Positions 12,731-25,229 of a stretch of 64,000 bases of DNA are shown here, piece by piece. This DNA comes from Jacaranda mimosifolia. Lineage: Eukaryota; Streptophyta; Magnoliopsida; Lamiales; Bignoniaceae. Numbering within the stretch: the stretch's first letter is position 1; each line of letters begins with the position of its first letter. Position numbers and translations under genes: made by a program. The notes under the pieces are model-generated. The model was not told where the DNA came from. It saw nothing but the letters and a program-made list of their open reading frames with translations, and searched no databases. The stretch covers positions 35,630,690 through 35,694,689 of the forward strand of contig CM032118.1 of assembly GCA_018894105.1 (NCBI GenBank), given 5' to 3'.

Positions 12731-13864
12731 ATTGACAAATACATACAAAGTATAAATAAAAATCTTTTGACATTAATGGCAACTTCCATTTGAGTGCGGT
12801 GTACAATAGAGATGGGAATAGGCCACACTACCCGTTACAAGCCTACGACCTAACCTATTTAATAAATAGGCCATGTCAAGATTTACATAGTAGCATTTTT
12901 AATTAAATATGCTAGACTTAGGGTCTTCTAAGAGCTTACAAAGCCTAGCAGGCAAGCCCGTTATCCTTATTCATATAAAAAACACAATCATAATAATGTA
13001 ATATTAAATAGCTACTTGTATTTGATTTCTTTCATTACTCATTACAGAATTCTTTATATTGTTAAGTCTTGCTTTTTGTTGAATTAAATAATACTAGCTT
13101 ATACTTAGATTTGAACTTTTATAATTATGCATTTGTTGTTTATCATTTCGGTTATTGCCTACCAAAGTTTATTACAAGTTTGAGCATATTAAAATTTTAT
13201 ATTTATGTGATGTTTAAACTTAATTGAAACTTTAGTAGAAAATAGGGATGGCAACGGGGTGGGTTGGGGCGGGTTTTGACTCAATATGAACCCACCCTAT
13301 AAAGGTTTTATAGTGCCCCTACCCACTCCGCGGGTTTTAGAAATGAAAACCCAAACCCTACACATAATGTAAATGTAGAATCCGAATTCTACCCGATCCT
13401 ATTCGCACCTAATTAATATTTTCTATTTTTAAAAATACTATGCACTTTGCAATTAACAAAGTATTACAATTTTAACTCAAATATTATATAAATTTAAGCT
13501 AAGACAAACGATTTAATGTAGTTATCATTCTGTCACAGTAGCCCATAATTTAAAGCTATTTTATTTCAAATGAACAATCAAGACCTATACTAAAATTTCT
13601 TATCTGATCATTCTCAATTTCCAAATTTCTGAACATGAATTCTTATCTCTCCAGGAAAGCATTTTGACCATATAGCAAAGCCATACAAACAAACAATATC
13701 AAAAGGTTCCTATCCACCAACACTTATGCAAAAACATGTTTATTGAGATTGTGAGGAATGAGAGGGAAAGGAAAAAAGGGCTAACAACTATGTTATGTTT
13801 AGGGTTTATTGGTATACATATTTTTTGTACAAAATTAAATTAAATATAAATATATATATATATG

Positions 13865-15925
13865 TGATGAGAGTATAACCTATTTTTGAGTAAGTTAGGC
13901 TGATATCCGATCTAGTCGACCGGGTGGGAGGTCGATCTGGACATTTGGTGATTCAACTGGGTCAAGTCTTGCAACCAACAGTACACATCAAGCTAGCTGA
14001 GATGCCCACGGTTAAGGCACTTCGACGCTCAAGTCAGTATATTATCAATTAGAATGTGGAGCAGCAGAGTGAGGGCTAATGAGTGATGAATGGCATACCA
14101 TGCTAAACGGTGGCAATGGGATATTTATAGCCTTTCTAGTGTGGTTGATTTGCCCATGATGCCCTTGTTGCATAGAAAGGGCATTTCTCCTTGTTTGAGG
14201 ACCCTTAAGTCTTTTCCAACTTGTGTACTATTCCAGATGGCGCTATCTCCAACTCCTAAAGACAAAGCGGTACACATGAGGCTCGACATAAAAGATGGTA
14301 CTGACAGTAGCATGCACTATTAATACGAAGGCGTGCTACTTGTCGGAGTATTCAATACGGCAATGAGGCTGTCCTGACTATTCGACATCCTTGGTCGAGA
14401 TAAATACTTGCTTGTGAAACATTTCCACAGACCCTAGTCGAGATGGTGGCACTTTGTTGGGTCTCGAACACCTTCTTAATTGGGCACTAGGCGAGTATCT
14501 TGACTATCGTCGACCATATCCTAATCAACTAAGCTAGTCGCTGGCGATCAATCTGGAGGAAGGAGCCCAACAACGTCGAGTTCGATCAATAAATAACGAG
14601 TTGGGCCTAATAGATAATTGGGCTATCTCACATCATATCTTTTGCCTAGTCGAGAGTTATTGGGTTGGCCTTAGAGGTGTCAAATGAGCCGGGCCGAGCC
14701 AGCCCAGCTCGTTTAACAGACGTTTAATGGCGGTCCCGAGCTGAGCCAGGCCTGCTCGCGAGCCGTTCACGGTTCGGACCGTGACGGACTGAAAATTGAA
14801 AAGTCCGGCTCGGCTCAAAACCAACCCACTATATAGGTGAGCCGGTTTATATATGAGCCGAGCTAGGCGGTCCGGCTAGCGAGCCGGCTCGCGGGTTAGC
14901 CCGCGAGTTTCTTTTTTTTTTTTTTTTTTTTGAAAATGAATTTAAAATTTTGAAGTTTTTATATTTATGTGATTATTAATGTTTTTTTCAACACTTATAC
15001 TTTTTTAAAAGACTTAATAATTTATACTTATGTGATTTTTAATATTTTACAACACTTAAATTTTTATAAAAACTTAGAAATTTATACTTATATTATTTTT
15101 TTTTTATCAATTATATTTTTCCAAAAACACCACCAAATAAGGTGGTGAGGGGTTTGACATGGACCACTCTACCCGTCATTAATTTAGAAAAAATAATTAC
15201 ATAAAGGTGGATTTGACCAAACCTCTAAATGAAAGTACATAATAATAAAATAAAAAAAAAACTTTGTAATATCTAAACATGTCCAATGATAAATCGATCG
15301 TTCACTCAAGTGATCTAAATTGCTCTCGGATTGAGATGCGATGGTGGATGCAGTTTCAAGCCATTCTTCATCATCTTCTTCAAATTAAGGCAATATGGTC
15401 TTCACCTTTCTCAATTTTTTTTATAATTTATAATTTTTATAAATTTATAATTTATAATTTAAAAATTAAAATTTCTTAATTATTGATTTATACATTTATA
15501 AAGTAATAAATTAAATTATACATTCTTAATTATAAATTATAAATTTATAATCTTTTAAAATTAATAATTTGTAATTTGTAATTTAAAAATTATAAATTCT
15601 TAAATTTTTAAAATTTATAGTTTATAATTTAAATTAAAAAAATATTGCGGGCTAAGCGAGCTAGCCGACGTAGCTCGCGAGCCGGCTCGTTTAGCCCACG
15701 AGCTGGGCTAGCCTACGGTCCTTCACGGTCCGCGTGCCGAGCCGATGCTGGGTTGCAAAATTTCAGCTCAAGATGGGTTTTCAAGCGAGCCGGTCCAGCC
15801 CAACCCATATTGAAAAATTAAACAAGCGGAGTTAGGCCGATTTTTTTTGCGAGCCGGGCCGGGTAGGCCGGTCCACCCGACCCGTTTTGACACCTCTAGT
15901 TGGCGTATTGGGCTATCTCATATAA
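13865..15925 (-). repeat. Gypsy 3' LTR, interrupted
   Basis: Starts TGATGAGAGTATAACC and ends CTCATATAA, where the final CA has mutated to AA. Without the 1.2-kb insertion at 14672-15898 it is about 0.83 kb and aligns to 25230-26878. The polypurine tract lies just inside it: TGAGTCCCCCATAC at 15926-15939, which on the coding strand is purine-rich. Confidence 0.88.
14664..15906. mobile_element. hAT-type element inside the gypsy 3' LTR
   Basis: The element spans 14672-15898 (1227 bp), with inverted repeats TAGAGGTGTCAAA and TTTGACACCTCTA. The flanks GTTGGCCT (14664-14671) and GTTGGCGT (15899-15906) are an 8-bp duplication with one mismatch. The other LTR keeps the empty site as a single GCTGGGCT followed by TATTGG near 26855. 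Ends are rich in GAGCCGGCTCG-like palindromes; the middle is AT-rich. No coding capacity. Confidence 0.88.
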
Positions 15926-16075
15926 TGAGTCCCCCATACTTCTAAGTCCTAATTGAGATGGTTGATGAGAAGGAATGGGGAATAGCTTATTTGTGGGAAC
16001 TAAATACGCTCGACGAGGGGTCAGGTGACGCCTGTATAATAATTGCAATCATTTGGGTTACCACACGTTGAGGCC

Positions 16076-16083
16076 TATAAATA
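16076..16083 (+). promoter_or_regulatory. TATA box for the antisense gypsy gene
   Basis: TATAAATA within GGCCTATAAATAGG, 191 bp upstream of the likely ATG at 16267. The related element has TATAAATA at 55544-55551, 168 bp upstream of its ATG. A GTAAGT that could open a 5' untranslated intron lies near 16191 here and near 55659 there. Conservation between two diverged elements suggests that the antisense gene has its own promoter rather than using the LTR. Confidence 0.6.
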
Positions 16084-16266
16084 GGCATGGTAGAAAACTT
16101 CATTTGCACTTGATGCATCTAAAGAGGTCGAAATTAAGTTTTTACTGCTCTTTCCTACTCATCGAGTTCTGTTGTATTCCTTCTGACCGCGTAAGTTTCC
16201 TGAATTGCACTTCGATTTGAGCAAGCATTGATTTTTGCTTATTTGAATCAAATTGGAGTATTTAAC

Positions 16267-18719
16267 ATGTTAGGGGTGTTTGATAAGAGTAGTAATAGAG
16301 AGAGCGGTAGCGAGGAGACGAGGTTGAATGAAGGTTTGACCAGGAGGGGAATAACTCGACTAGTGAATTGAACGATTCTAGTAGCGATAGCTCTAATTCC
16401 TCTAGCTCTTCAAGTAATACTCGGGTCAATATTAGGGATGGTCCAGACCCGAGTCAGCCTCCTGTATCCCGTGTTCGATTATTCACACCCGACCAGTATA
16501 GTGAAATCACATCTACAATCACACATAGTGACCTTGAGTTGCTTAGGCAGTTGTACCATATTCCTCTGGAGTTAGAGTCATTCCCGAACCCCATGATAGG
16601 ATGCACCAACCTCCCACCGGGTGTATAACTATATTCAAAGAGATGCTGACGTGTGGCCTTAGGTTTCCCTTGGCCCAATCTGTAGTCGACCTATTGACAG
16701 ATCTACAGGTTTGTATAACCCAACTCTTTCCAAACTACTTCTCGATCCTGTGTAGTTTCATTGTCCTGATGTGAATAAACGATCAGCGCCTCCCCAGTTT
16801 TGCTAATTTCTCCAACCTTTTTCATCTGCCAATATCTCGCAAGTCGGGCGATACCAAGGAGTCAGAGTTTTACTATCTCACCGTCTGCCCTTCTCGAAAG
16901 TTTTTGGTGACTCCCGCTTTATCCAACGGTCAAGAGTAGAAAAAACGTTATCTTTACATTCGGCCATTGGGGAGTGGTGAGTTTAGCATTCCCAAGGGGT
17001 GGCGAATGGGTCATGTCGAAATGCTATGGAATGAGAACCCTAATTACCACAACACTTTCATACGAGACCTAACCCAGCTTGGTCAAATGTAGGCTACTGA
17101 GTTTATTGAGGAGAGAAATTTAGTGCTGGCAGGCTTATCACCTACTCAGCTCGATTTGTCTACGGACGCTCGACTAGGTAGATGTTCTTATTAATTCTTT
17201 TTGCATTGAATTGCTAATATTTATGGTCAATTTGTGTTAATTTCCTTATTCCCTTACAAATCAAGAAGAAATCATGAATTACGTACGCCAACAGACCATC
17301 ACCCGCTAGCAGTGGCTTCAAGAGCATTGATAAGCATCTGCTCAATAACAGATCGCCGGTCAGGATGCCTTACCACCACTAGCTGCTTTACGTCCTCCCT
17401 CTGTTGCACATGTAGCTCCAGTCGAGCTCCGCAGAATCATCCCTCATCGAATGAGGCCCGCAGTAGAGCAGGAGAGGCCTGCTCGAAAGAAGATAACGGC
17501 CGAGAAGGGAAAAGGCAAGGCTACAGCTCTGACTAGCCCAACAGGGGCGTCTTTGAGTAGGGATCGCTATGATGATGAATATTTCTCGTTCCTCAGCCTT
17601 TCCTCTCCACAAGTTGGAATGGAACTGGGGATTCATGATACGTACTCGATGATATTGGTGGGGTCTACTAGAGGAGCCCCATTGAAGGTTATGATGGCCA
17701 AGCTATTCATGTCTGACCAAAATAAGTTACTTGAGATAAGTCAGCTGAATATGCTAAAAACGTTCATATACCATACGAATATGGTAAAGTATTTGGTCTA
17801 GTGTTTATTGTTGCATTGCTCGTGTTTGATTTCTTTAATTGAATTCATCGTTATTAATGTTCCAGGTGAGCTAGATGGACTACTGTATATATCGGAGGTC
17901 GGAGCAGGCCCTCGGCAATCGTAAGAAGCTCCAGAAGGAGCAAGGCGATGCTAAGGTGGCCAAGACCAAGTTTGAATCTCTGTAGTCAAGAATTAAGTAG
18001 CTGACAAGGAGCTCGAGATACAGAGCTCTTGGCAATTGTGGTCGAAAAAAGCAAACTGGAAAAGCAGCTGCGGAAGGCCAGGCTGGAGAGTGAGGCCTCA
18101 TATAATATTAGTCAAATGCACAAAACAATAGCGCGACCAAGTATGCTCGAGATAAGTTTTTTCGTGTACTTCTCGGCATCCGACAAGAGGTTGTGTAGCA
18201 ATTCATGCTCTTCTCGGCATTTCAAGATGTGAGCGTTGTATTCTCACTCAATGATGAGAATGAGGCATTCGAGAAGGCCATGAAATAGCTCGAATTTTTA
18301 GGCTATTAGATTTAGCCGATGACAAGGAGCGTATTAGCCTGCTCCGAATTGAGTAACTGGAGGAATACCTAAAGGATCTGTTGGTCGAAGAGGATCCGTC
18401 AACGGGCAGAGCCGTGGCCACTCCCCACCCCAAAGTGGTTGAGGTTGCTAAAGAGTTTGCATTTGCCAACGACTTTGCTTTTGAGATTAAAGAGGGCAAA
18501 GTTGATGTGGCTGCCTTATTTCCTCCTATCGAGCACGCATTTTCACCTTACGAGGCGAGGCCTTCTTGATCAACTAGGGTTATTCAACCAGCTCCCGCGA
18601 CCGCGCTTGGTGAAAGGCCTTAGGTAGTGGTGTGAGTGCCTTCTAATGATGACCTTGATCATACAATCGATGAGGCTACTGCTGAGGGGTTAGGAGAGAA
18701 AGGGGTTGGGTCGAATTGA
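16267..18719 (+). pseudogene. Antisense extra gene of the gypsy element, decayed
   Basis: Runs opposite to gag-pol. It opens MLGVFDKSS at 16267, soon hits a stop, and resumes at 16368 with a serine-rich stretch followed by RVRLFTPDQYSEI and LELLRQLYHIP. These match the intact part of the related gene at 55712. Later segments encode basic KKITAEKGKGKA (about 17485-17525), then IYHTNM before a GT splice donor near 17781 and an acceptor ending TTCCAG near 17866. A lysine- and glutamate-rich coiled-coil-like part follows. The C-terminal part FAFANDFAFEIKEG (about 18460-18500) also matches the other copy. The likely end is the TGA at 18717-18719. It resembles the putative gypsy-type transposon family (PF04195). 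Many stops. Confidence 0.75.
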
Positions 18720-19199
18720 CCGAACAATTTTGTCATTGTTTTTATGTTTTTGTTATGTTTGCTCTATGAGGCATCGAGATGGGTTTTGTGTACAACTTTT
18801 GTAAATATGCAACTGAATGTTTGAATTTGTTATAAAATTAAATTTTAGCTGAATTATTGCGTTGACTCTCCTACCCCTTTGCTTTGTTTTGCATATTTGA
18901 ACTGTTTTCATTAATAAGCAAAAACTGAATGGTATTTCTATGTAATTGGTCAAATAAGGCCCCACTAATAAAGATATGGGGAGTATTTAATTGGTTTAAA
19001 ACTAAGTTAGTTGTCAATTACGAGATCCATTTGGGAAGGCATGGTTGCACAAGTCTAAGTGATATTCAAATCGACTTAACTTGGTTGAGGCAAGCTGCGA
19101 AATAACTTTTGTTGTTGGCTTTGTGCCATTGTCGATCCTGGATCTTCACTAAATCAAGTTCTAGTTTTTGGTCGACATTTGCATTGGCTGGTTATGAAG
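18720..19199. other. Gypsy non-coding region between antisense gene and repeat array
   Basis: No frame recognised on either strand. The AT-rich first half probably holds the 3' end of the antisense transcript; the second half has degenerate words related to the array that follows. Confidence 0.5.
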
Positions 19200-19560
19200 G
19201 GCTGCTATTTGAAACCGTTTTGTAGTCAACTACGAGGTTAACTTGAAGTGATGGACTCGTTTAACGATTTAGGCCAAAAGCCTTACTTTGTTGTTTGGAA
19301 ATGATTTTTGGTCAACTATAGGGTTGACTCTAAATGATCAACTCGTTTATAAATTTATGCTAGAAGCCTTAGATCGTGGTTTCAAACTAATTGATATTCA
19401 ACTTCACGGTCGACCTAAACGATGAATTCGTTTATAAATTTGGGCTAGAGGCATTGGTTTTTGGATTGAAATCGATTTGTGGTCGACTACTTGGTCAATC
19501 CAAACGATTAACTTATTTATTGATTTAGACTAAAAACCTTAGTTGCTGGTGCGAGTGAAT
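19200..19560. repeat. Degenerate tandem array, about 87-bp unit
   Basis: About four units with the core GTCAACTACGAGGT or variants at about 19222, 19309, 19396 and 19481, each followed by a TTAGGCTAAAAGCCTT-like word. The same position in the related element (58680-59290) holds a tidy array with a 68-bp unit and the same core. Tandem repeats in the 3' untranslated region are a known habit of Tat-type elements. Confidence 0.7.
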
Positions 19561-19635
19561 GAGTGCAAAAACATAAGTAGTTTTCATTGATTTTGGGTCA
19601 TGTTGTGGTACAATTAGGTGGAGACCTTGGTCTCC

Positions 19636-20700
19636 CTATAAATAAAATTTCTTCAGGTTTATCGTGTTCCATGGTCGAGAGAGCTCATTGTCGTTCATAT
19701 TTGCGAGTCGATAGACATCGTGCTTTGCTACTTTGACCACTAAGTACAGGCCCTCCCACTTTGGATCTAGTTTTCCCACACTCTTCGACACTTCAACCTT
19801 TTTGAGGATAAGGTCTCCTACTTTGAAGCTCCTTAGTCGGACTCCTTTATTGTAATATCGCGCCATCTTCAATCTGTATCTTTATATTATTATGTATGCT
19901 TGTTTTCGTAGCTCGTCGAATGTCTCGAGGTCGAATTCTCTTTCAGAGTAATTCTTGATTAGGTTGTAGTGGATTACTTTAGCTATATGTTGTATCAATT
20001 CTATTAGTACGACTGCTTCTGACCCATCGACCAAGCTATAAGGACTGTGACATGTGGCTGTTCAAGGCGTGGTTCTATATGCCCAAAGCTCCCCAAGGAG
20101 GTCATCTGCCCAACTCGTTCTGGTTCCTTCAAGTCGAGCCTTGAGATGGTCTGGGAAAATTTTGTTCATGACTTTCGTTTGGCCATTGGCTTGAGGGTTC
20201 CCAATTGAGGTGAAGTGTTGTCAAATCCTTAGGCTCTCGCACCAGTTGCTCATGCTCCTACTTTGGAACTATGTCCCATTATTGATATCAAGAATTTGGG
20301 CCAACTAAAATGGCAGATGATGATTTTCCATATGAAACTCTTGATAGCCGCATCGATTATCTTTGGGACTGCCTCTGTCTCAACCAACTTTGTAAAGTAT
20401 TTGACCATGATGATCATGAACTTCCTCTAGCCAGTAGTTTTTGGGAAAGAACTGACTATGTTTATCCCCCACTGGTCAAATGGCCACGTGATCTGAACTA
20501 GCATTAATGTCGACGCGGGCTACTGGGTATGCTAGAGTGGAGTTGGTAAGAATGGCACTTTCTGGAAAATTCGACGGTGTCCATCAGCAAAGTTGGCCAA
20601 AATTACCTGTCTATGATGATTTTGTGAGCTAAATATCAACCGCCTGAGCGGTTACCATAAGTTCCTGAGTGCACTTCTTATATGACATCCTGCACTTGTT
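19636..20700 (-). pseudogene. Gypsy integrase, heavily decayed
   Basis: 19636-19872 encodes the C-terminal domain: MARYYNKGVRLRSFKVGDL, then LDPKWEGLYLV and RPWNTINLKKFY. Between 19873 and 20700 I can follow broken integrase core sequence in several frames, for example YFTKLVETEAVPKI near 20385, where the aspartate expected before YFTK is lost, and a damaged SDNGT-like block near 20270. The gene would insert element DNA into the genome; it is clearly dead. It matches 59318-60562 in the other element. Confidence 0.8.
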
Positions 20701-21397
20701 CTGATGTCAATCATCTTAATGGTGGTCCAAAAATTGATCTCCTGTAGAGTTGACCGTACTCGTCGAGGGGGAACTTCATCGCTCGACCTAAGAGCCTACG
20801 TGTTTATGCTTTATCTTTGGGCACGATTCATTCCCTTAGATAGAGCTTTATTTCATCTTGCCAGGAGGGAGTTGCTTCATCGACCTGCTCAACTAAGGAC
20901 TGGTCGTGCCCTCTTATGGTGGGTTTGTCGACGACCAAAAATGTGACAGTTCTATTTCTAGTTCCTTTCGTCGAGCTAGCGAACTTCAAGAATGCATTTG
21001 CTCTTTCATTTTCTGCTCAAAGAACTTGGCTAGGGGTGAACTTCCTGAACTGTTGTTGTAACTCCTTGACCTCAGCTAAATATTTGCTCATCGTAGCTTC
21101 CTTGGCTTCGAAATTCCATTCAAACTGTTCTGTGACTAGTTGGGAATTAGTAATGGCTTCCAACTGCTCGACTCCTCTATCAATGACCATCCTCATGCCA
21201 GCGACGAGGACATCATATTCTGCTTCATTATTTGTGATGGGGTAGTCGAGTTTAATTGCAAAGTCATACTCCTCGACTTGTGGAGAGCGCCAGGAGACGC
21301 TAACCTCTCCTCCTGAAAATGTTGCTGAATCGTCAACATGTAAAGTCCACAAGATAAAATCTTGGTTGATCTCGTCGGGAAGGTCAAGTCTCTCCAC
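20701..21397 (-). pseudogene. Gypsy second RNase H domain, broken
   Basis: 21017-21397 encodes WTLHVDDSATFSGGEVSVSW. The D of the usual YVDGSA block is kept, but the glycine after it has become D. It continues with NNEAEYDVLVAGM, which has the catalytic-type glutamate, and ITNSQLVTEQFEW. The related element reads VDGSATTSGGEIGVSL here. A second RNase H after the Pol RNase H marks the Tat lineage. The C-terminal part toward 20701 is too decayed to follow. Confidence 0.8.
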
Positions 21398-21423
21398 GAT
21401 GAAGTCTGCTAATACTTAAGCCC

Positions 21424-22660
21424 TTATATAGCGATTTGAGGCTGGAAGGTAACGTTAAATTCTCTTAGTTTGATGGCCCATTTTGTCAACCTTCCTGAGG
21501 TGTCTGGTTTCGACAGCACTTGCTTCAATGGTTTATTTGTTAGGACAACAATGAAGTGAGATTGAAAGTAAGGCCTCAATTTTCTTATTGCGGTGACCAA
21601 GGCGAGTGCAAATTTTTTGATCTCCAGATAGTTGTGCTCCAGGCCCTGCAATGATTTGCTACTGTAGTAAAAGGGTCGATAGGTGCGGTGCCATTTTCGA
21701 TTAAGACCAATACTGAGGTAATTGCCGTAGTCGAGACTGCCAAATAAATATGCAAAACCTCTCTGACCTCAGGCTTCGCAAGCATAAGTGTTGTTGGTAG
21801 GTGTTGCTTTAGTTCAACCAGGGTGTGGTCGCATTCCTCCATCCACTGGAATTTCCTCATATTCCTATGGATTTTGAGAAATAGTAGGCTCTTGTCGACT
21901 AACTGAACAATGAACCATCCTAGAGCGATAATTCTTTTTACCAGACACTGAATGTCTATAACTGTTTAAGGGGTTGTGATGTTCAAAATGGCCTGGATCT
22001 TTTGTGGGTTTGTTTCGATGCCTCTTTGGCTGACTATGTAGCCCAAAAACTTGCTCCTTCTCACCTTGAATGTACACTTGTAGGGTTGAGTTTCAGGCCA
22101 AATGCTCACAACATTGAAAATTTATTAGCGAGGTCAGCTAAGTGGTTTTGTTCTTTTTCAATTTTGACAATCATATCATCGACATAGACTTCTGTGGTTC
22201 TGCTAATCTCATTTTTTAACATAAAAGTTCATAAGTCTTTTATAAGTTGCACCTGCATTTTTGAGCTTAAAAGGCATGACTAGAAAATAATACATGCCAT
22301 TAGGGACCACAAAAGAGGTTTTATCCCTATCTTGGGGTGCATGAAAATTTGATAATAATCCTGGAATGCATACATCATACTTAAAAGATCACACTCAGCA
22401 ATAGAATCAACTAATAAATCAATACGAAGCAGTAGGTAAGGGTCCTTATGGCAAGCTTTATTTAAATCAGTGAAGTCGTTACACATTCTCCATCTTGCCT
22501 CATTCTTAAGGATAAGGACTACATTACAAAGCTAACTTGGATATTGAATTTCTATAATATATCCTGCCTCTAAAAGCTTGTTGACCTCCTCTTTAATTAT
22601 TTGGCATCTTTCGGCATTGAAGGTCATAGTCTTCTGCTTAACTAGCTTGTATAAGGGGTC
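21424..22660 (-). pseudogene. Gypsy reverse transcriptase and RNase H, broken
   Basis: 22280-22486 encodes MCNDFTDLNKACHKDPYLL and LLSMMYAFQDYYQI, where the catalytic aspartate of the MDAFQGY block has become Y. 21585-21860 holds the thumb and connection region (WMEECDHTLVELKQHL). 21424-21651 holds the RNase H entry LEHNYLEIKKFALALV and KQVLSKPDTSGRLTKWAI. Frames are broken at several points, and the YVDD block is not open. Confidence 0.85.
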
Positions 22661-22665
22661 TACAT

Positions 22666-23648
22666 TCAGATGTGGACAATGATGCTAGGGTCGATTCCCC
22701 ATAAGTCGGCAGCTTTCCAAGCGAAAACATCAACATTGTTTCTAAGGAAATCGACCATCAAACACTCCATGTTGTTTCCAAGGTTAGTCCCTATCTTGCT
22801 AGTCTTGTCGTGGTTTCCTAGTTCGACTTCGATAGTCCTGAACTCCCCTACGAGCTCAACCCTAGTTTTTTTTAGTTTTCTTTTCTTGCTCGGCTGTCTT
22901 TCCTCGAGTTTTGTTACCAAGATATCCCCCAAGGGTTTCAGTTTTGGGTGAGCCTTCTATTTATTTGCCTTGACCAAGATTGTGTAATAGTGCCAAGCTT
23001 CCTTTATATTGCAGAGGAGTTCGTTAGTTCCGGTGACAGTTGGAAACTTGACATTCATGTGATAGGTCGAGACTACGGCCCTGAAATCATTCAATGCTGG
23101 TCATCCTAAAATGGCATATAAGCAAAGGGTGCATCGACAACCAAGTATTTAACCATGAGCATTCTTCGCACAAGGGGCTACTCCAAATAATATGGACAAG
23201 CTTATAGGCCCTTTAAGGATGATTTCGATCCCTCGAAACTAAGCAATGGGGTGCGTACAAGTTCGAATTTCAGCCTCCCCCTATTCATTCTCTTCAAGGT
23301 CAACAGAAAAATTATGTTTGCAGCGCTGCCATTGTCGACCGACACCTTCCTTACCTCGAAGTTGGCTATTTCAACAGATACTACAAGGGGGAAATCTAGC
23401 TTGTTGTCTACCCCTTGATTCTCGATGTGAGAGAGATCTTTGTTAGAGAAAGAAATTAGGTCCACACTAGTCGAAAGCTGGAAAACTATCTTGATTATGG
23501 TGGATTTGTTCGATTCCAGCTTTCTTTGGTTCTGTCTTCTTGCTGATTTAGAGTCCTCTCCAGTCGAGCCTCTAGCAATGGTATCAATCACTCCCTTGAT
23601 GGGTGGGTGGGTATCGTGGGTAAGTTTCTTTTCTTTATCTTTTTTCAT
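22666..23648 (-). pseudogene. Gypsy protease region, broken
   Basis: 23202-23648 encodes a retropepsin-like stretch with VSVDNGSAANIIF (active aspartate D105 of that segment) followed by LKRMNRGRLKFELVRTPL and GFEGS. The active site is D-N-G-S instead of D-T/S-G; the related element has the same D-N-G-S at 62631-63143. 22666-22932 encodes the linker between protease and reverse transcriptase (EFRTIEVELGNHDKTSKIG, FLRNNVDVFAW, DLWGIDPSIIVH). Stops separate the pieces. Confidence 0.8.
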
Positions 23649-23740
23649 TGGTTTAACCGACCTTTTTCAATGGGGAGTCTGGTCGGTTTGGCCGTCTCTT
23701 GTCGAGCTCTCTCATTGATAAACTTTTTCAAATGGCATTA

Positions 23741-24540
23741 TCAAATCAGCCTTAGAATCTCATCGTGGAGATTAAAATAATCCTCCATGTCATGATCTTT
23801 CTGCCTATGGAATTGACAGTATTTCTTGGACCTTTTCATAGCTTCCATCTTGGTCAACTTGATGGGTTTCTTGAGGAGGTTGTTGTGCTGGATGGAAAAT
23901 AATACCTTCTTTCTGGCAGTATTGAGTGGAGTGTAATTATGGAAACGCTTGATCAAAGATTGATGACTATCTTTGTGCTATCAATTGTCTTTCTCTTTGG
24001 TCTTCTTCTTGTTGGCATCAAGATTGTCATATTTGAGCTTATTCAGGTCCTTTTGAGTCATATATCTCTCTGTGAGCTCGAGCAATTCCTCTATGGTCCT
24101 TAGTCGCTCCCTGACCATGGCATTAGTGCACTCCTTATGTCGAAGGCCCAAGAAAAGACATCGATCATAAACTTAATTCGGGGGCTGTCTATCTTGAAAA
24201 CTTCAGTGTTGAACCTGGTGCAAAAAATTATGGAGGGACTCTCTCTCATTCTGGTTAACAGTGTGCAAGTGAGTATGGGGGAGTTTTGCTTTCCATCGAC
24301 TAGCAAATTGATGAGGAACTTATCACAGAGCTGGTCATAAAAATAAATTGACATCGATTCCAATTTCACAAACCAATCGAGTGCAATTCCTGGAACGCGG
24401 CAACCAGATTTTGTCATGGATAACTCATTGTGCCCGTGAAGCTGCATCATATGCTCGAATTGTAGAAGGTGCTCATCCGGGTTGGATGAGCCATCATACC
24501 TGGGCAATCATGTAAGGACCTTAGCCTCAACGGCTATACA
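23741..24540 (-). pseudogene. Gypsy Gag, broken
   Basis: 24100-24507 encodes a Retrotrans_gag-type segment: MPRYDGSSNPDEHLLQFEHM, then SYL-like ALDWFVKLESMSIYFYDQL and LLTRMRESPSIIFCTRF. 23741-23956 encodes the end, with KYCQFHRQKDHDMEDYFNL, the degenerate zinc-binding region typical of Tat Gag (C and H residues are visible). Gag forms the particle. Frame breaks lie near 23957-24099. Confidence 0.83.
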
Positions 24541-25209
24541 TTTGTTGATTATTTCTTGCACGAATGGTGACTCCCACTCTCGATGAAGTCGATGAGCACC
24601 ATCACAATGAGGGTCCTCTCAGAGTTCCTCCTCGAAATCTCTTCCAAATGCCTATTTAGCTACTGTACTTGGTGGGATACTTCCTCCCACTATTCCCGAT
24701 CAGCTTGGGATAGATTCCAATTTATTGGGGGCCTTAGGCACTCGACCCTATTGCACTGTGGGGCTCGAACGAGTCGAGCGAGGTGATCTACTGAGTTAGC
24801 TACTTCTTCTTGAAGGTTGGTTTGAAGTTCTTCCCTTAGGAATCATCCTGGGCTTTCCTCTCGTCGAGTCGGGAGACATCTGCTTTTGGTATTCCCTTCT
24901 CCTTTCTTGTGCGCCTCTCTTCTCAATGAAAGGGTTACAAGGTGGCACTGGCAGCCAGACTAGATTGGTTGTTATGCCTATTGAGGGTAGCTAACAGTTG
25001 AGTAGAGATCTGAGTCGATATCTACTCGCTTATCAATTGTATGAGTTGGGGCATGGTTAGAGTGACTACTTGCTCCAACTGGGAGCTAGGTCCTCCACAT
25101 CATGTTCTTGGTGAGGTCGAGGAGGAGGGGTTGGGAATCTTCTGTTTTCTTCCTTTCAGAAGCAGCTCACCTTAGTGTTAACCATCTTTCTTAATTGCAG
25201 ACTCAAAAC

Positions 25210-25229
25210 TTTCCACATATAGCACCAAA
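25210..25229 (-). other. Primer binding site region of the gypsy element
   Basis: Directly after the 5' LTR, in coding orientation, the sequence reads TTTGGTGCTATATGTGGAAA. It resembles the block found after the 5' LTR of many plant Tat-type elements (TTTGGCGCC...TGTGGG-like) with CpG sites decayed. I do not assign a tRNA. Confidence 0.5.

Noticed and set aside
20310..20501. Open frame on the + strand inside the first gypsy element
   Set aside because: It is the antisense shadow of the broken integrase on the - strand.
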